From Porticoccus sp963974675 (GTDB lineage Bacteria > Pseudomonadota > Gammaproteobacteria > Pseudomonadales > Porticoccaceae): DNA of 64,000 nt. The notes beneath the pieces were generated by a model, which was given only the letters and a program-made list of their open reading frames with translations, was not told the origin of the DNA and made no database searches. Shown here one piece after another: positions 37,431 through 47,129 of this stretch. The stretch covers positions 1 to 64,000 of the forward strand of contig CAXBDQ010000012.1 of NCBI GenBank assembly GCA_963974675.1. The letters run 5' to 3'. Every line of letters starts with the position of its first letter. Position 1 is the first letter of the stretch. Position numbers and translations under genes: made by a program.

Positions 37431-37561
37431 ATTCGACTATTCCATTCTGAAACATTCAAAAAAAATAATTCTACCTAATAATACGCAATGAAGATTTCAC
37501 ACGCCCCACCAAAACACGCTATTCTTAACATCTAACTACACGCTTAAATAGGGCAAATACA

Positions 37562-38197
37562 ATGAAGCTTTATGACTATCCTGGCGTCCCAAACCCTCGC
37601 CGCTTAAACATCTTTATGTCCGAAAAAGACATTCATATACCACGAGTCAACATTGACTTACTAAAAGGTGAGCAGTTTGAACCTGCGTTTAGAAAAAAAA
37701 GCCCTAACTGCGATGTACCCACACTAGAATTGGACGATGGAACCTGTATATCCCAAACCAATGCCATTTGCCGTTACTTGGAAACATTACATCCGGAGCC
37801 ACTCTTATACGGCACAACACCAAAAGAAATTGGTCTTATTGAAATGTGGAATCAAATTTGCTTTACCAACGGCTTTCAAGCCGCAGCAGATTTATTCCGA
37901 AATGGACCCGATTGGTTTGATGGCAGGGCATTAATCGGGCCCCACGACTACGAAAAAATACCGCAACTGGTAGACCGTGGCCATCAACGCATCCTGCATT
38001 TTTATGATGATATTGACCGCCATTTAGCGACCCAATGTTACTTTTCTGGGAATCACTTTTCAGTCGCGGACATTACTGCGCTAGTCACCGTAGATTTTGC
38101 TCAATGGGCAAAGGTAAAAATTCCCAGTCATCACAAAAACCTGCTTCACTGGCATGCATTGGTATCAGAACGTCCTAGCGTCCAAGCGAACAGCTAG
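37562..38197 (+). CDS. Glutathione S-transferase family protein
   Basis: Cytoplasmic GST-fold protein, 211 aa. The N-terminal thioredoxin-like domain (1-80) includes the cis-Pro segment CDVPTLELDDGTCISQTNAICRYLE, in which the Gln-Ser/Thr position that binds the glutathione gamma-glutamyl group is QT. The C-terminal helical domain has FSVADITALVTVDFAQW (the N-capping box SxxD). Substrate is unknown. Monocistronic between fabB and ssb. Confidence 0.88.
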   Translation: MKLYDYPGVPNPRRLNIFMSEKDIHIPRVNIDLLKGEQFEPAFRKKSPNCDVPTLELDDGTCISQTNAICRYLETLHPEPLLYGTTPKEIGLIEMWNQICFTNGFQAAADLFRNGPDWFDGRALIGPHDYEKIPQLVDRGHQRILHFYDDIDRHLATQCYFSGNHFSVADITALVTVDFAQWAKVKIPSHHKNLLHWHALVSERPSVQANS

Positions 38198-38362
38198 ACA
38201 TTCAAAACAACAGAGTTACTGATATCAGCCTTCCTACAAACCACGAAGCACACCGCAAACATAATAAGAGGCCGTGACAGCAGACAGCATAAAAATTCCA
38301 AGGTAAACTTGTTAAAATTATTAAGTAACACTAATTGATCAACACTGACATTGGGGCAAAGT

Positions 38363-38854
38363 ATGGCTCGGGGTATCAACAAAGTAATTCTAGTAGGCAA
38401 TTTGGGTAAAGATCCTGAGGCTAAATTCATGCCCAGTGGCAATGCTGTCACCAATATTACAATAGCCACCAGTGAAAGCTGGAAAGACAAACAAACAGGT
38501 CAACAGCAAGAACGTACCGAATGGCACAGAGTTGTCTTCTTTAACAGACTGGCAGAGATTGCCAGTGAGTATTTAAAGAAAGGCTCAAAAGTGTATGTTG
38601 AAGGCTCACTACGTACGCGTAAGTGGCAAGGGCAGGATGGGCAAGATCGTTACACAACCGAGATCGTCGCCAGTGAAATGCAAATGCTGGATAGCCGCGG
38701 CGGTTCAGCTGGCAACTATGACAGTGATTCCATGCAACAAAATGCGCCCCAGAACCAACCATCACAACCTAGCCAACAAGCCAATCAACAAAAAGAAGCG
38801 CCGGCAGCTTCCGACAGCGGCTTCAACAGTTTTGATGACGATATCCCCTTCTAA
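38363..38854 (+). CDS. ssb: Single-stranded DNA-binding protein
   Basis: Tetrameric ssDNA-binding protein of replication and repair. It starts MARGINKVILVGNLGKDPEAK (ATG 38363; a TTG at 38351 is less likely). OB fold to about residue 110, then a Gln/Asn/Ser-rich linker and the acidic C-terminal tip DDDIPF that recruits partner proteins. Length 163 aa. In pseudomonads it lies beside an MFS gene and uvrA; here the MFS gene follows but uvrA is 24 kb away. I see no LexA box upstream. Confidence 0.96.
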   Translation: MARGINKVILVGNLGKDPEAKFMPSGNAVTNITIATSESWKDKQTGQQQERTEWHRVVFFNRLAEIASEYLKKGSKVYVEGSLRTRKWQGQDGQDRYTTEIVASEMQMLDSRGGSAGNYDSDSMQQNAPQNQPSQPSQQANQQKEAPAASDSGFNSFDDDIPF

Positions 38855-38891
38855 AAAAGACCTTAGATTTTATTTGTAAAAATATACGCTG

Positions 38892-38917
38892 AAGCCCCTT
38901 ATTTAAGGGGCTTTTTA
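38892..38917 (+). terminator. Intrinsic terminator of ssb
   Basis: Stem agcccctt (38893-38900) and aaggggct (38905-38912), loop attt, followed by T tracts. Confidence 0.82.
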
Positions 38918-38973
38918 GTTTTTTACACAATCAGACATTGATGCTTATGAGTTAAGGTCAGACTAAGCCAAGA

Positions 38974-40323
38974 TCAAACGGGGCGCCCAAGTACTTCTTC
39001 CATTGTTTCGGAACAAAACTCATCAATATCAATTTTGAAATACGCCAGCTGTTGCTCTGGAATAACAACGACATCACAGACCCCAGGAACTGGACCCACA
39101 TAATCGTCAACTACTATGAGATCACTAGGTAAAAGTTGAACAACCAAACTTTTCAAATGACGAGGCTTTTTCATCGTTACAGCAGCAACAATCCATACCA
39201 CAATTAATCCGGCCACCATTAAAAAAACCTGCGCATAACCAAAATGATGAGCCACCAACCCGCCAGTAACACCACCTAAAAAGGCCCCGAGGAACTGGCT
39301 GGTAGAATATATCCCCATCGCCGTTCCCCTGCCCCCAGCAGGCGCAATTTTGCTGACAAGCGATGGTAATGTAGCCTCCAGCAAATTAAATGCCATAAAG
39401 AACACAAACAAACCCAACAAAAACCAACTTCGACTTTCCGAACCGCTACCTAGCAAGACTTCGCCTACAGCAAGTAATACCACAGCCCCAACAAACACTG
39501 GCTTCATTTTCCGCTTGGATTCAGCCACGATAATAAAAGGCAACATACAAAGGAATGAGAGCCCCATAGCGCCCAGATAAATTATCCAGTGTTGATCGCG
39601 ACTGTAGGCCAGTGTTTGCTCCAAAATTAAAGGTACTGAGACCCAACTCGCCATCTGGGCAAAATGTAAAATTCCGATACCCAAATTTAGGCGCAACAAC
39701 TCACCATCTCGCAATAATGTTCCAAACATTGCGGGGATAGCCTGAGATTCAGCATTTTGAACAGTAACAACCGGTGTAGGAACGATCACTATCAAAACCA
39801 AAATGCCACAAACAGCTAAGCCAGCTATTAGCCAAAACAATCCAGAAAGTCCCCACAGACTGGCCAAGACTGGACCAGACACCATGGAAATAGCAAAAGC
39901 AATACCAATACTCCCCCCCACAACGGCCATCGCTTTGGTACGGTTTTGCTCCGTTGTCAGATCGGACAAAAGCGCCATAATAGTACTGGCAACAGCCCCT
40001 GTTCCCTGCAAGGCTCGCCCGACTATTAACCCCCACATAGAATCGGACATAGCAGCTACGATGCTACCGCATAGAAAAAGTAACATCCCGCCAACAATGA
40101 CGGGTTTTCGACCCACTTTGTCCGATAAAAAACCAAGAGGAATCTGAAACAGCCCCTGGGTCAGGCCGTAGATACCGAGAGCTACACCAATGAGGATTGC
40201 TGAACTGCCGGAATACTCTTGGGCGTAAAGCGACAAGACCGGCAACAACATAAACAGGCCAAGCATACGAAAGGCATAAAGAGAAGCCAAACCAACAAGG
40301 CTTTTTCGTTCCAATGAATTCAT
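38974..40323 (-). CDS. MFS transporter
   Basis: Inner-membrane major facilitator protein, 449 aa, with about 12 hydrophobic helices. The signature between helices 2 and 3 is GFLSDKVGRKPVIVGG, and RALQGTGAVASTIMALLSDL follows. After the last helix (about residue 390) there is a soluble tail of about 60 residues (DDYVGPVPGVCDVVVIPEQ...). Substrate unknown; the family member next to ssb/uvrA in Pseudomonas is uncharacterised as far as I recall. It marks the left boundary of the polysaccharide locus. Confidence 0.9.
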   Translation of the reverse strand: MNSLERKSLVGLASLYAFRMLGLFMLLPVLSLYAQEYSGSSAILIGVALGIYGLTQGLFQIPLGFLSDKVGRKPVIVGGMLLFLCGSIVAAMSDSMWGLIVGRALQGTGAVASTIMALLSDLTTEQNRTKAMAVVGGSIGIAFAISMVSGPVLASLWGLSGLFWLIAGLAVCGILVLIVIVPTPVVTVQNAESQAIPAMFGTLLRDGELLRLNLGIGILHFAQMASWVSVPLILEQTLAYSRDQHWIIYLGAMGLSFLCMLPFIIVAESKRKMKPVFVGAVVLLAVGEVLLGSGSESRSWFLLGLFVFFMAFNLLEATLPSLVSKIAPAGGRGTAMGIYSTSQFLGAFLGGVTGGLVAHHFGYAQVFLMVAGLIVVWIVAAVTMKKPRHLKSLVVQLLPSDLIVVDDYVGPVPGVCDVVVIPEQQLAYFKIDIDEFCSETMEEVLGRPV

Positions 40324-40460
40324 GGGAAATACAGCGCTACATCCAAGAGGAGCACATTATAAATGCCATCGACCCAGAATGTAGATCTAAAGTTATAGAT
40401 CTTTAGTATTTAGGCTATTGCCCAATAGAATTATCGATCTTTAACTTCATTAAATGCCGA

Positions 40461-41888
40461 CTATGAACGACCATAACTATCTTCCATCCTGACAATATCA
40501 TCCTCTCCCAAGTAAGAACCGGATTGAACCTCAATCATCTCCAGTGGAATAGCACCAGGATTCTCTAATCTATGTGTCTCACCAATGGGAATATAGGTTG
40601 ATTCATTTTCTGAAAGAATAAATTCTTCCGCACCCTTAGTAACCCTAGCTGTACCGCTCACTACAATCCAATGCTCAGCCCGATGGTGGTGCATTTGTAG
40701 TGATAGCTTGCCTCCCGGTTTTACCACAATCCGCTTGACCTGAAATCGTTCTCCAAAATCAATAGAATCATAAGAACCCCAAGGTCGGTAAACCTTTCTA
40801 TGAAGGCTCACTTCAGATCGCCCCTGCTCCTTCAGTTGAGCCACTATCGCTTTTACATCCTGCACTCTTCCCTTATCAGCCACCATAATGGCATCGTCAC
40901 TTTCTACAATCACCACACCGTCCAACCCCACCGTGGCTATCAATTTTTTGTCACTCTGTATAAAACAGTTTCGACTATCTAGTGCCAACACATCCCCCTT
41001 TATGGCATTCCCATTGGCATCTTTATCAGACACCTCCCACAAGGCTAACCAGGAACCCACATCACTCCAGCCACAATCTATAGGCACAACGACAGCATCT
41101 TTCGTTTTTTCCATCACCGCATAATCAATAGAATCCTCAGGACAGCTCATAAAGGTGTCACTATCTGGACGAATAAAATCAATATCTACAGAGGCTTTAG
41201 ACATCGCTTGCCGACACACCGCCAAAATATCAGGGCGCTGCGCCTCCAACTCCGATAAAAACTGGCGGGCCTTAAACATGAACATGCCACTGTTCCACAA
41301 ATATTCACCGCAGGACAGGTAGTCTTCAGCTGTCGCTTGATCCGGTTTTTCAACGAATCTGTCCACAACCATGGCTGCGCCATCATTCAAAATATCGCCT
41401 GTTCTTATATAGCCATAGCCGGTTTCTGGGGACTTTGGCACAATCCCAAAGGTAACCAACCGTCCCTGCTCAGCAAAGGGCAACGCGGAAGTTACAGCCT
41501 CTTCAAAGGCCTGCTTATCCCGGATTACATGATCTGCAGCCAATACCAGTAATACCGGCTCGCTGTGCGGATTATCTTTCATCGCCTGCAAGGCCGCCAA
41601 GGCCACTGCGGGTGCGGTATTCCTGCCCTCTGGCTCAAGAATAATATGACCGAACTCAAATTGACCAAGACGCAGCTGTTCAGCAACAGTAAAACGATGC
41701 TCTTCACCACAGATAAATAGTGGCGGCAGATGATCTATACCATCCAAACGACCACAGGTTTCCTGCAACATTGTCTGCTCACTAACAAGGGGTAAAAACT
41801 GTTTTGGGTGGAGCTGCCTAGAAAGAGGCCACAGACGCGTGCCCGAACCACCAGCCATAATTACAGGTACTATTTTCGACACCACCAT
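40461..41888 (-). CDS. manC: Mannose-1-phosphate guanylyltransferase/mannose-6-phosphate isomerase
   Basis: Bifunctional type II PMI-GMP making GDP-mannose. The N-terminal nucleotidyltransferase domain has MAGGSGTRLWPLSRQLHPKQFLPL and FVEKPD. The C-terminal cupin isomerase domain has PGGKLSLQMHHHRAEHWIVVSGTA with its metal-binding His and Glu. Length 475 aa is typical. It is the only minus-strand gene of the polysaccharide locus and is divergent from the WbpM-like gene. No phosphomannomutase or GDP-mannose dehydratase gene is in the window, so the partner mutase must be elsewhere and mannose itself may be the sugar used. Confidence 0.95.
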   Translation of the reverse strand: MVVSKIVPVIMAGGSGTRLWPLSRQLHPKQFLPLVSEQTMLQETCGRLDGIDHLPPLFICGEEHRFTVAEQLRLGQFEFGHIILEPEGRNTAPAVALAALQAMKDNPHSEPVLLVLAADHVIRDKQAFEEAVTSALPFAEQGRLVTFGIVPKSPETGYGYIRTGDILNDGAAMVVDRFVEKPDQATAEDYLSCGEYLWNSGMFMFKARQFLSELEAQRPDILAVCRQAMSKASVDIDFIRPDSDTFMSCPEDSIDYAVMEKTKDAVVVPIDCGWSDVGSWLALWEVSDKDANGNAIKGDVLALDSRNCFIQSDKKLIATVGLDGVVIVESDDAIMVADKGRVQDVKAIVAQLKEQGRSEVSLHRKVYRPWGSYDSIDFGERFQVKRIVVKPGGKLSLQMHHHRAEHWIVVSGTARVTKGAEEFILSENESTYIPIGETHRLENPGAIPLEMIEVQSGSYLGEDDIVRMEDSYGRS

Positions 41889-41964
41889 TAACCCATTATC
41901 CCTGAACTAAGTTGCTTACCATTTGAGGGTCGACTAAAACATAAAGCTCTATAGTACGCAAAAG

Positions 41965-41994
41965 ATTATCTTTTTTTGCATCAAAATAGCTCAA
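41965..41994 (-). promoter_or_regulatory. Candidate sigma-70 promoter for manC
   Basis: On the minus strand TTGAGC (41994-41989), 18-bp spacer, GATAAT (41970-41965), about 80 bp before the manC start. The interval 41889-42186 also holds the divergent promoter listed next; no gene or ops/JUMPstart element was seen in it. Confidence 0.4.
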
Positions 41995-42070
41995 GCCAGA
42001 ACCTCTCAAAAAATATAAATATTTGTATATAAAAATCAAACGGTTAATTACATTTAAAACTTCAGTGCAA

Positions 42071-42099
42071 TTGATTACGCCTGCTGCTGGCTGTAGAAT
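42071..42099 (+). promoter_or_regulatory. Candidate sigma-70 promoter of the polysaccharide gene cluster
   Basis: TTGATT (42071-42076), 17-bp spacer, TAGAAT (42094-42099), about 90 bp upstream of the WbpM-like gene. Confidence 0.5.
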
Positions 42100-42186
42100 C
42101 ATGCAAAATAGGCTCAACGTTCTACTAATATGGGTAACCACCGATTGCCATGCAGGATGCACTCTAGTTACAGGCAGGGAATCTAA

Positions 42187-44130
42187 ATGTTAAAAACCTT
42201 ACTTGAATCAAAAAGATCAACAAAACGCATCATATCTCTACTTTATGATGTCTGCGCTATTACTCTCGCACTCTATTTTGCCGTCTGCCTTAGGCTAGGT
42301 TCATTCACCTTTGAGGTGACCAGTAAAGAGCTTACCAGCCTTGGCATCACTATTATGGTATCAATAATAGTCTTTATTAAACTCGGCCTTTATCGAGCCA
42401 TCCTTCGATATATGACCGTTCCCGCTATGACCTCAATTATGACGGGTGTATGTATTTCTAGTATTGCCCTTGCTACCAGTAGTTTTTTCACCCACTCGTT
42501 TATTCCCCGCTCGGTTCCATTAATTTATATCTTTACAGCCTTGCTTTTTATAGGAACACCGCGTTTCCTGATACGCAGCATCATTACTTTACTCTATCAA
42601 GATAAAGGTCATCTTCGAGAAGCTGTGATTATTTATGGCGCTGGCTACACCGGACATCAACTTGCCCTGTCCCTGCAAAATACACCCTTCAAACCTATTG
42701 CTTTTGTGGACGACAATCCAAAGCTTAAAGGAAGCTTGGTCGCCGGATTATTGGTGCATCGCCCTAAAAAAATAATGGAACTAGCCAAGAGTCACTCTGC
42801 CAAAAAAGTACTTTTAGCTCTAGGAAATGCCTCTCGTACACAACGAAAAGAAGTCATTAAAAAACTTGAGCCTTGCACCATTACAGTACAAACCATTCCA
42901 GACCTGAATGATATTCTCACCGGCAAGGCCAGAATAGAAGACATCAAAGATGTTGAAATCGATGATTTGCTTGGGCGAGATCCTATTGCTCCCAACGATG
43001 ACCTATTGCACGCCTGCATCACAAATAAAGTTGTTATGGTCACTGGAGCCGGAGGTTCCATAGGCAGCGAACTTTGTCGCCAAATACTCCGCCAGAAACC
43101 CTCTCATCTTATTTTATTCGAACTCAACGAATACGGCCTCTACAAAATTGAACAGGAACTACAACATATATTAAAAGACTCTTTGGAAAAAACTGAAATA
43201 GTTTCACTGATTGGATCAGTCCAAAATCAACGTCGGCTTGAATCTGTAATGAGCACATTTGGTGTACAGACGATTTACCACGCGGCAGCCTACAAGCATG
43301 TACCACTTGTTGAGCACAATATTGTTGAAGGTGTCAGTAATAATGTATTGGGTACTTGGTATTGTGCAGAGGCGGCCATTAAAACAGGCGTTGAATCATT
43401 TGTTCTTGTATCCACCGACAAAGCCGTTAGGCCTACTAATATCATGGGGGCATCCAAACGGATGGCTGAGCTCGTCCTACAGGGATTGGCAGAACACCAG
43501 GACATAACTCGTTTTACTATGGTACGTTTTGGCAATGTCCTAGGGTCTTCTGGATCTGTTGTTCCATTATTTAGAGAACAGATTAAACAAGGGGGACCTG
43601 TAACCGTTACTCACCCCGACATTATTCGCTACTTTATGACGACTTCAGAAGCTGCAGAACTAGTGATACAAGCAGGATCTATGGGAGAAGGCGGTGATGT
43701 GTTTGTGTTAGATATGGGGGAACCTGTAAAAATTATCGACCTTGCCACAAGAATGATTCACCTCTCTGGACTGGAAATCAAAGATGAGAAACACCCCAAT
43801 GGTGATGTTGAAATCCAGTTTACCGGCCTTAGACCAGGGGAAAAACTATTCGAAGAGTTACTCATTGGCAATAACGTGAGCGGTACAGATCATTCCCGTA
43901 TCATGAGGGCTGAAGAAACTTCACTTAGCTGGCAAGAAACCCAAATATTATTGAATGAATTGTATAACGCCTGCGATGAGTTTAAATGTGATTCCGTACA
44001 GAACCTGCTATTAAGAGCCCCTACTGACTACACACCCTCCATTAAAGAATTACATGATAGAGTATGGTTATCCAAGCCAAAACAGCCTACGAAATCAGAT
44101 AATAATGTAATCAAACTTGGAACAATTTAG
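42187..44130 (+). CDS. WbpM/CapD-type UDP-sugar 4,6-dehydratase (membrane form)
   Basis: Inner-membrane nucleotide-sugar 4,6-dehydratase, 647 aa. Four N-terminal hydrophobic segments (to about residue 130) are followed by a degenerate Rossmann domain (IYGAGYTGHQLALSL) and the catalytic FlaA1/CapD domain with GAGGSIGSELCRQIL near residue 281. The active-site segment STDKAVRPTNIMGASKRMAE has Met in place of the usual SDR Tyr, as in WbpM. The family typically converts UDP-GlcNAc to a 4-keto-6-deoxy derivative for QuiNAc, FucNAc or bacillosamine. No dedicated reductase was identified, except perhaps the SDR protein at 62234. Start of the plus-strand locus. Confidence 0.92.
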   Translation: MLKTLLESKRSTKRIISLLYDVCAITLALYFAVCLRLGSFTFEVTSKELTSLGITIMVSIIVFIKLGLYRAILRYMTVPAMTSIMTGVCISSIALATSSFFTHSFIPRSVPLIYIFTALLFIGTPRFLIRSIITLLYQDKGHLREAVIIYGAGYTGHQLALSLQNTPFKPIAFVDDNPKLKGSLVAGLLVHRPKKIMELAKSHSAKKVLLALGNASRTQRKEVIKKLEPCTITVQTIPDLNDILTGKARIEDIKDVEIDDLLGRDPIAPNDDLLHACITNKVVMVTGAGGSIGSELCRQILRQKPSHLILFELNEYGLYKIEQELQHILKDSLEKTEIVSLIGSVQNQRRLESVMSTFGVQTIYHAAAYKHVPLVEHNIVEGVSNNVLGTWYCAEAAIKTGVESFVLVSTDKAVRPTNIMGASKRMAELVLQGLAEHQDITRFTMVRFGNVLGSSGSVVPLFREQIKQGGPVTVTHPDIIRYFMTTSEAAELVIQAGSMGEGGDVFVLDMGEPVKIIDLATRMIHLSGLEIKDEKHPNGDVEIQFTGLRPGEKLFEELLIGNNVSGTDHSRIMRAEETSLSWQETQILLNELYNACDEFKCDSVQNLLLRAPTDYTPSIKELHDRVWLSKPKQPTKSDNNVIKLGTI

Positions 44131-44205
44131 TATTTTCATACAGCCGTTCACGCTGAGCTGACGGATAGCTCCTCGAATTCCAGACCACTAGATAACCTAT
44201 ACAAG

Positions 44206-44805
44206 ATGCAACCTTTTCTGTTCAGAATTATCGATATACTGACTTCACTCGTCGGTATTATTTGTGGCCTACCGATAATTTTCGCCATTTATATCGTTGG
44301 CCTTTTCGACACCGGCTCACCCTTATTTTTCCAGCAACGTGTCGGCAGAAACAGGAAATTATTTACCCTGGTAAAATTTCGGACCATGTCCATTAATACC
44401 GATTCTGTCGGAACCCACTTAGTAGACACTACATCCATAACCAAGATCGGTAGTTTCTTGCGAAAAACCAAACTAGATGAATTGCCACAATTATTCAATG
44501 TACTACTCGGGGACATGAGCCTAGTTGGCCCAAGACCTTGCCTATCCAACCAGACTGAACTAGTAGAAGAAAGAGACAGGCGAGGGGTATATAAGGTCTG
44601 CCCAGGCATTACTGGTTTAGCCCAGGTTAATGACGTAGATATGTCAACGCCACGCAAACTGGCCCGCTACGACGCGCTAATGATCAACCGTATGAGTATA
44701 AAGTTATACGTTAAACTGATAATTAACACGCTTCTTGGACAAGGTCTCGGAGACCGGGTAATAAAGCATAAAGTAAGCACATCTGTGCAAAAAAATACCA
44801 GTTAA
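44206..44805 (+). CDS. Initiating sugar-phosphate transferase (PglC/WcaJ catalytic domain)
   Basis: Monotopic phosphoglycosyl transferase of 199 aa that would move a sugar-1-phosphate to undecaprenyl phosphate and start repeat-unit synthesis. One N-terminal membrane segment (ILTSLVGIICGLPIIFAIYIVGL) is followed by QQRVGRNRKLFTLVKFRTM and RKTKLDELPQLFNVLLGDMSLVGPRPC with the conserved Asp-Glu dyad, then PGITGLAQV. The small PglC-like size, without the extra WcaJ membrane domain, together with the upstream WbpM-like dehydratase suggests a UDP-diNAcBac, QuiNAc or FucNAc-type substrate (inference). Confidence 0.92.
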   Translation: MQPFLFRIIDILTSLVGIICGLPIIFAIYIVGLFDTGSPLFFQQRVGRNRKLFTLVKFRTMSINTDSVGTHLVDTTSITKIGSFLRKTKLDELPQLFNVLLGDMSLVGPRPCLSNQTELVEERDRRGVYKVCPGITGLAQVNDVDMSTPRKLARYDALMINRMSIKLYVKLIINTLLGQGLGDRVIKHKVSTSVQKNTS

Positions 44806-45161
44806 TATCTCTTTCTATCGCCACTACAGCTCCCTTAACAATACCCCCTACTCTCCCTGAACTATCAACCAAGTCAGTAACAAACAATACAAATGTTGGC
44901 TTTTGGTATAATAACGTCGTCTTGGGAGGCGGAGGTAACAGACAAATCCCAAAGTCATACCCACATAATCAGCTATCCACTTGGGACGGGGACAATTGAC
45001 ATCCAATACACAGGCTTTCTCAAAAAATGGCCATAATCATCACCCTAAATACCAATAACTACTGAAATAAATTACAATACGCTTCTTTTTAGTGCTCCGG
45101 TTCTCCATGGTATTTTGGATATAACTGGTGGGCCCTCTGATTGACTTGACAAGGACTTCGT
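44806..45161. repeat. 356-bp non-coding gap with repeated TTGGGA-G-rich motifs
   Basis: No gene is seen. TTGGGAGGCGGAGGTAACAG at 44922-44941 and TTGGGACGGGGACAATTGAC at 44981-45000 are related direct copies, and TCCCAA at 44947-44952 pairs with the first as an inverted arm. The pattern looks like a degenerate extragenic repeat (REP or RAYT-associated type), which is inference. An extended -10 promoter motif, TGGTATAAT (44904-44912), lies upstream of these copies and could serve rmlB. A ribosome site (aagga) precedes the rmlB ATG. Confidence 0.4.
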
Positions 45162-46220
45162 ATGATCTTTGTAACTGGCGGTGCAGGTTTTATTGGCGCC
45201 AACTTTGTGATGGACTGGTTACGACAGAATGATGAACACATTGTTAACATTGATGCCCTGACCTATGCGGGAAATCTTAAAAGCCTTTCCTCCCTGCAGG
45301 ATGATGACCGTCATATCTTTGTTAGGGGTGATATTGGTGATAAAAACCTAACAACTGAACTCCTAGAGAAATACCAACCGCGTGCTGTTCTCAATTTTGC
45401 AGCAGAATCGCATGTTGATCGCTCCATACATGGACCAGAAGCTTTTGTGCAAACAAATGTAGTGGGAACATTCCATCTTTTAGAATCTGTTCGCACCTAC
45501 TGGGACAAACTAAAGGAAGGCTCAAAGACTAATTTTCGATTTTTGCACGTCTCCACTGATGAGGTGTATGGCTCCTTAACTAAGGACGAACCAGCCTTCA
45601 GTGAAACCCATCCCTATAAACCTAATAGCCCCTACTCAGCGAGTAAAGCTGCTAGTGACCATTTAGTCCGATCCTATCACCACACCTATGGACTACCAGT
45701 ACTCACCACCAACTGCTCAAATAATTATGGTCCCTATCATTTTCCAGAAAAACTAATCCCTCTAGTGATCATCAATGCATTGGCCAATAAAGCACTGCCA
45801 ATCTATGGAGATGGTCAGCAGATTAGGGACTGGCTATTTGTAAAAGACCACTGCACTGCTATTCGGTCCGTACTGAAAATAGGAAAGTTAGGAGAAACCT
45901 ATAATATTGGTGGTTGGAACGAAAAAACTAATATCGAGATTGTTCATACCATTTGCGCCTTACTGGATGAATTAAGACCTCGTAGTGACGGAAAAAAATA
46001 CAACGAACAAATTGCTTTCGTAGCAGATCGGCCCGGCCATGATCAACGCTATGCCATTGATGCTGGAAAAATTGAACGTGAACTTAACTGGAAACCTGTA
46101 GAAACCTTTGAAACAGGTATTCGAAAAACCGTACAGTGGTATCTGGATAATCAAGACTGGGTGGCTAACGTACAGTCGGGAGCCTATCTCGAATGGGTTG
46201 AAGAAAACTATACGGTATAA
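45162..46220 (+). CDS. rmlB: dTDP-glucose 4,6-dehydratase
   Basis: Converts dTDP-glucose to dTDP-4-keto-6-deoxyglucose, the shared precursor of dTDP-L-rhamnose (RmlC, RmlD) and of the 3-amino sugar made by the FdtA/QdtB/QdtC-like set downstream. The 352-aa extended SDR has GGAGFIGANFV at residues 6-16, the HVSTDEVYGSL segment and YSASKAASD (catalytic Tyr-Lys). First of rmlB-D-A-C. Confidence 0.96.
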   Translation: MIFVTGGAGFIGANFVMDWLRQNDEHIVNIDALTYAGNLKSLSSLQDDDRHIFVRGDIGDKNLTTELLEKYQPRAVLNFAAESHVDRSIHGPEAFVQTNVVGTFHLLESVRTYWDKLKEGSKTNFRFLHVSTDEVYGSLTKDEPAFSETHPYKPNSPYSASKAASDHLVRSYHHTYGLPVLTTNCSNNYGPYHFPEKLIPLVIINALANKALPIYGDGQQIRDWLFVKDHCTAIRSVLKIGKLGETYNIGGWNEKTNIEIVHTICALLDELRPRSDGKKYNEQIAFVADRPGHDQRYAIDAGKIERELNWKPVETFETGIRKTVQWYLDNQDWVANVQSGAYLEWVEENYTV

Positions 46221-46226
46221 AAACCA

Positions 46227-47129
46227 GTGAAAATTCTATTACTCGGTAAACGAGGACAAGTGGGCTGGGAGCTGCAGCGCAGCCTCACACCCTTAGGTGA
46301 AATTGTTGCGCTCAGCCGTGACAGCCAAAACTATTGTGGTGATCTCACTAATCTACAAGGTTTAGCCGAGACTGTACGGCAAATTAAACCGAATATTATC
46401 GTTAATGCTGCAGCTTACACGGCGGTTGATCAGGCTGAAGGCGAACCAGAACTTGCACGAATTCTTAATACAGATGCTCCCGCTGTATTGGGACGTGAAG
46501 CTGAGTTACTGGGCGCCTGGCTGATACATTATTCTACCGACTATGTGTTTGATGGCAGTGGGGCTACGCCTTGGCTGGAAACTGACGCCACCGGACCTCT
46601 GAGCATCTATGGTGCCACAAAACTTGCCGGTGAGCAGGAGATTCAAGAATCGGGGTGCAACTACCTAATTTTTCGCACTAGTTGGGTTTATAGCACTAGA
46701 GGGAATAATTTCGCCAAAACAATGCTGCGCCTTGCCATGGAATGTGACAACCTTACTGTGATCCACGATCAAATCGGCGCGCCCACCGGGGCTGACCTAC
46801 TGGCAGATATCACTGCCCATACGATACGCAGTGTGCAGAATCAGCCCGAATTAGGTGGGCTATATCACCTCGTAGCGGGAGGCGAAACATCGTGGCACGG
46901 TTATGCACATTTCGTCATAAATCATGCCCTTAATACAGGCTGTAAACTCAAAACGTCACCCAATTCAATCGAACCGGTACCCAGCCATGTATTTCCCACT
47001 GCAGCGCGACGGCCAAAGAATTCGCGACTGGATACCGAGAAATTACAAGCTAACTTTGGCCTTACAATTCCTCATTGGCAGATAGGTGTTACCCGGATGC
47101 TGACAGAAATTTTAGAGAAAGAATCATGA
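46227..47129 (+). CDS. rmlD: dTDP-4-dehydrorhamnose reductase
   Basis: NAD(P)H-dependent reductase giving dTDP-L-rhamnose. GTG start six bases after the rmlB stop. The 300-aa protein has GKRGQVGWEL at the N-terminus, NAAAYTAVDQAEGEPELA, STDYVFDGSG and YGATKLAGEQ (Tyr-Lys pair). Its stop overlaps the rmlA ATG (ATGA). Confidence 0.96.
   Translation: MKILLLGKRGQVGWELQRSLTPLGEIVALSRDSQNYCGDLTNLQGLAETVRQIKPNIIVNAAAYTAVDQAEGEPELARILNTDAPAVLGREAELLGAWLIHYSTDYVFDGSGATPWLETDATGPLSIYGATKLAGEQEIQESGCNYLIFRTSWVYSTRGNNFAKTMLRLAMECDNLTVIHDQIGAPTGADLLADITAHTIRSVQNQPELGGLYHLVAGGETSWHGYAHFVINHALNTGCKLKTSPNSIEPVPSHVFPTAARRPKNSRLDTEKLQANFGLTIPHWQIGVTRMLTEILEKES

Noticed and set aside
41896..42162. 88-codon minus-strand frame between manC and the WbpM-like gene
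   Set aside because: No ribosome site, Leu/Tyr-rich AT-driven translation, and it covers the two divergent candidate promoters.
41889..42186. JUMPstart/ops element upstream of the polysaccharide locus
   Set aside because: Searched for GGCGGTAGCGTG-like sequence by eye; none is present. RfaH-type control cannot be claimed.
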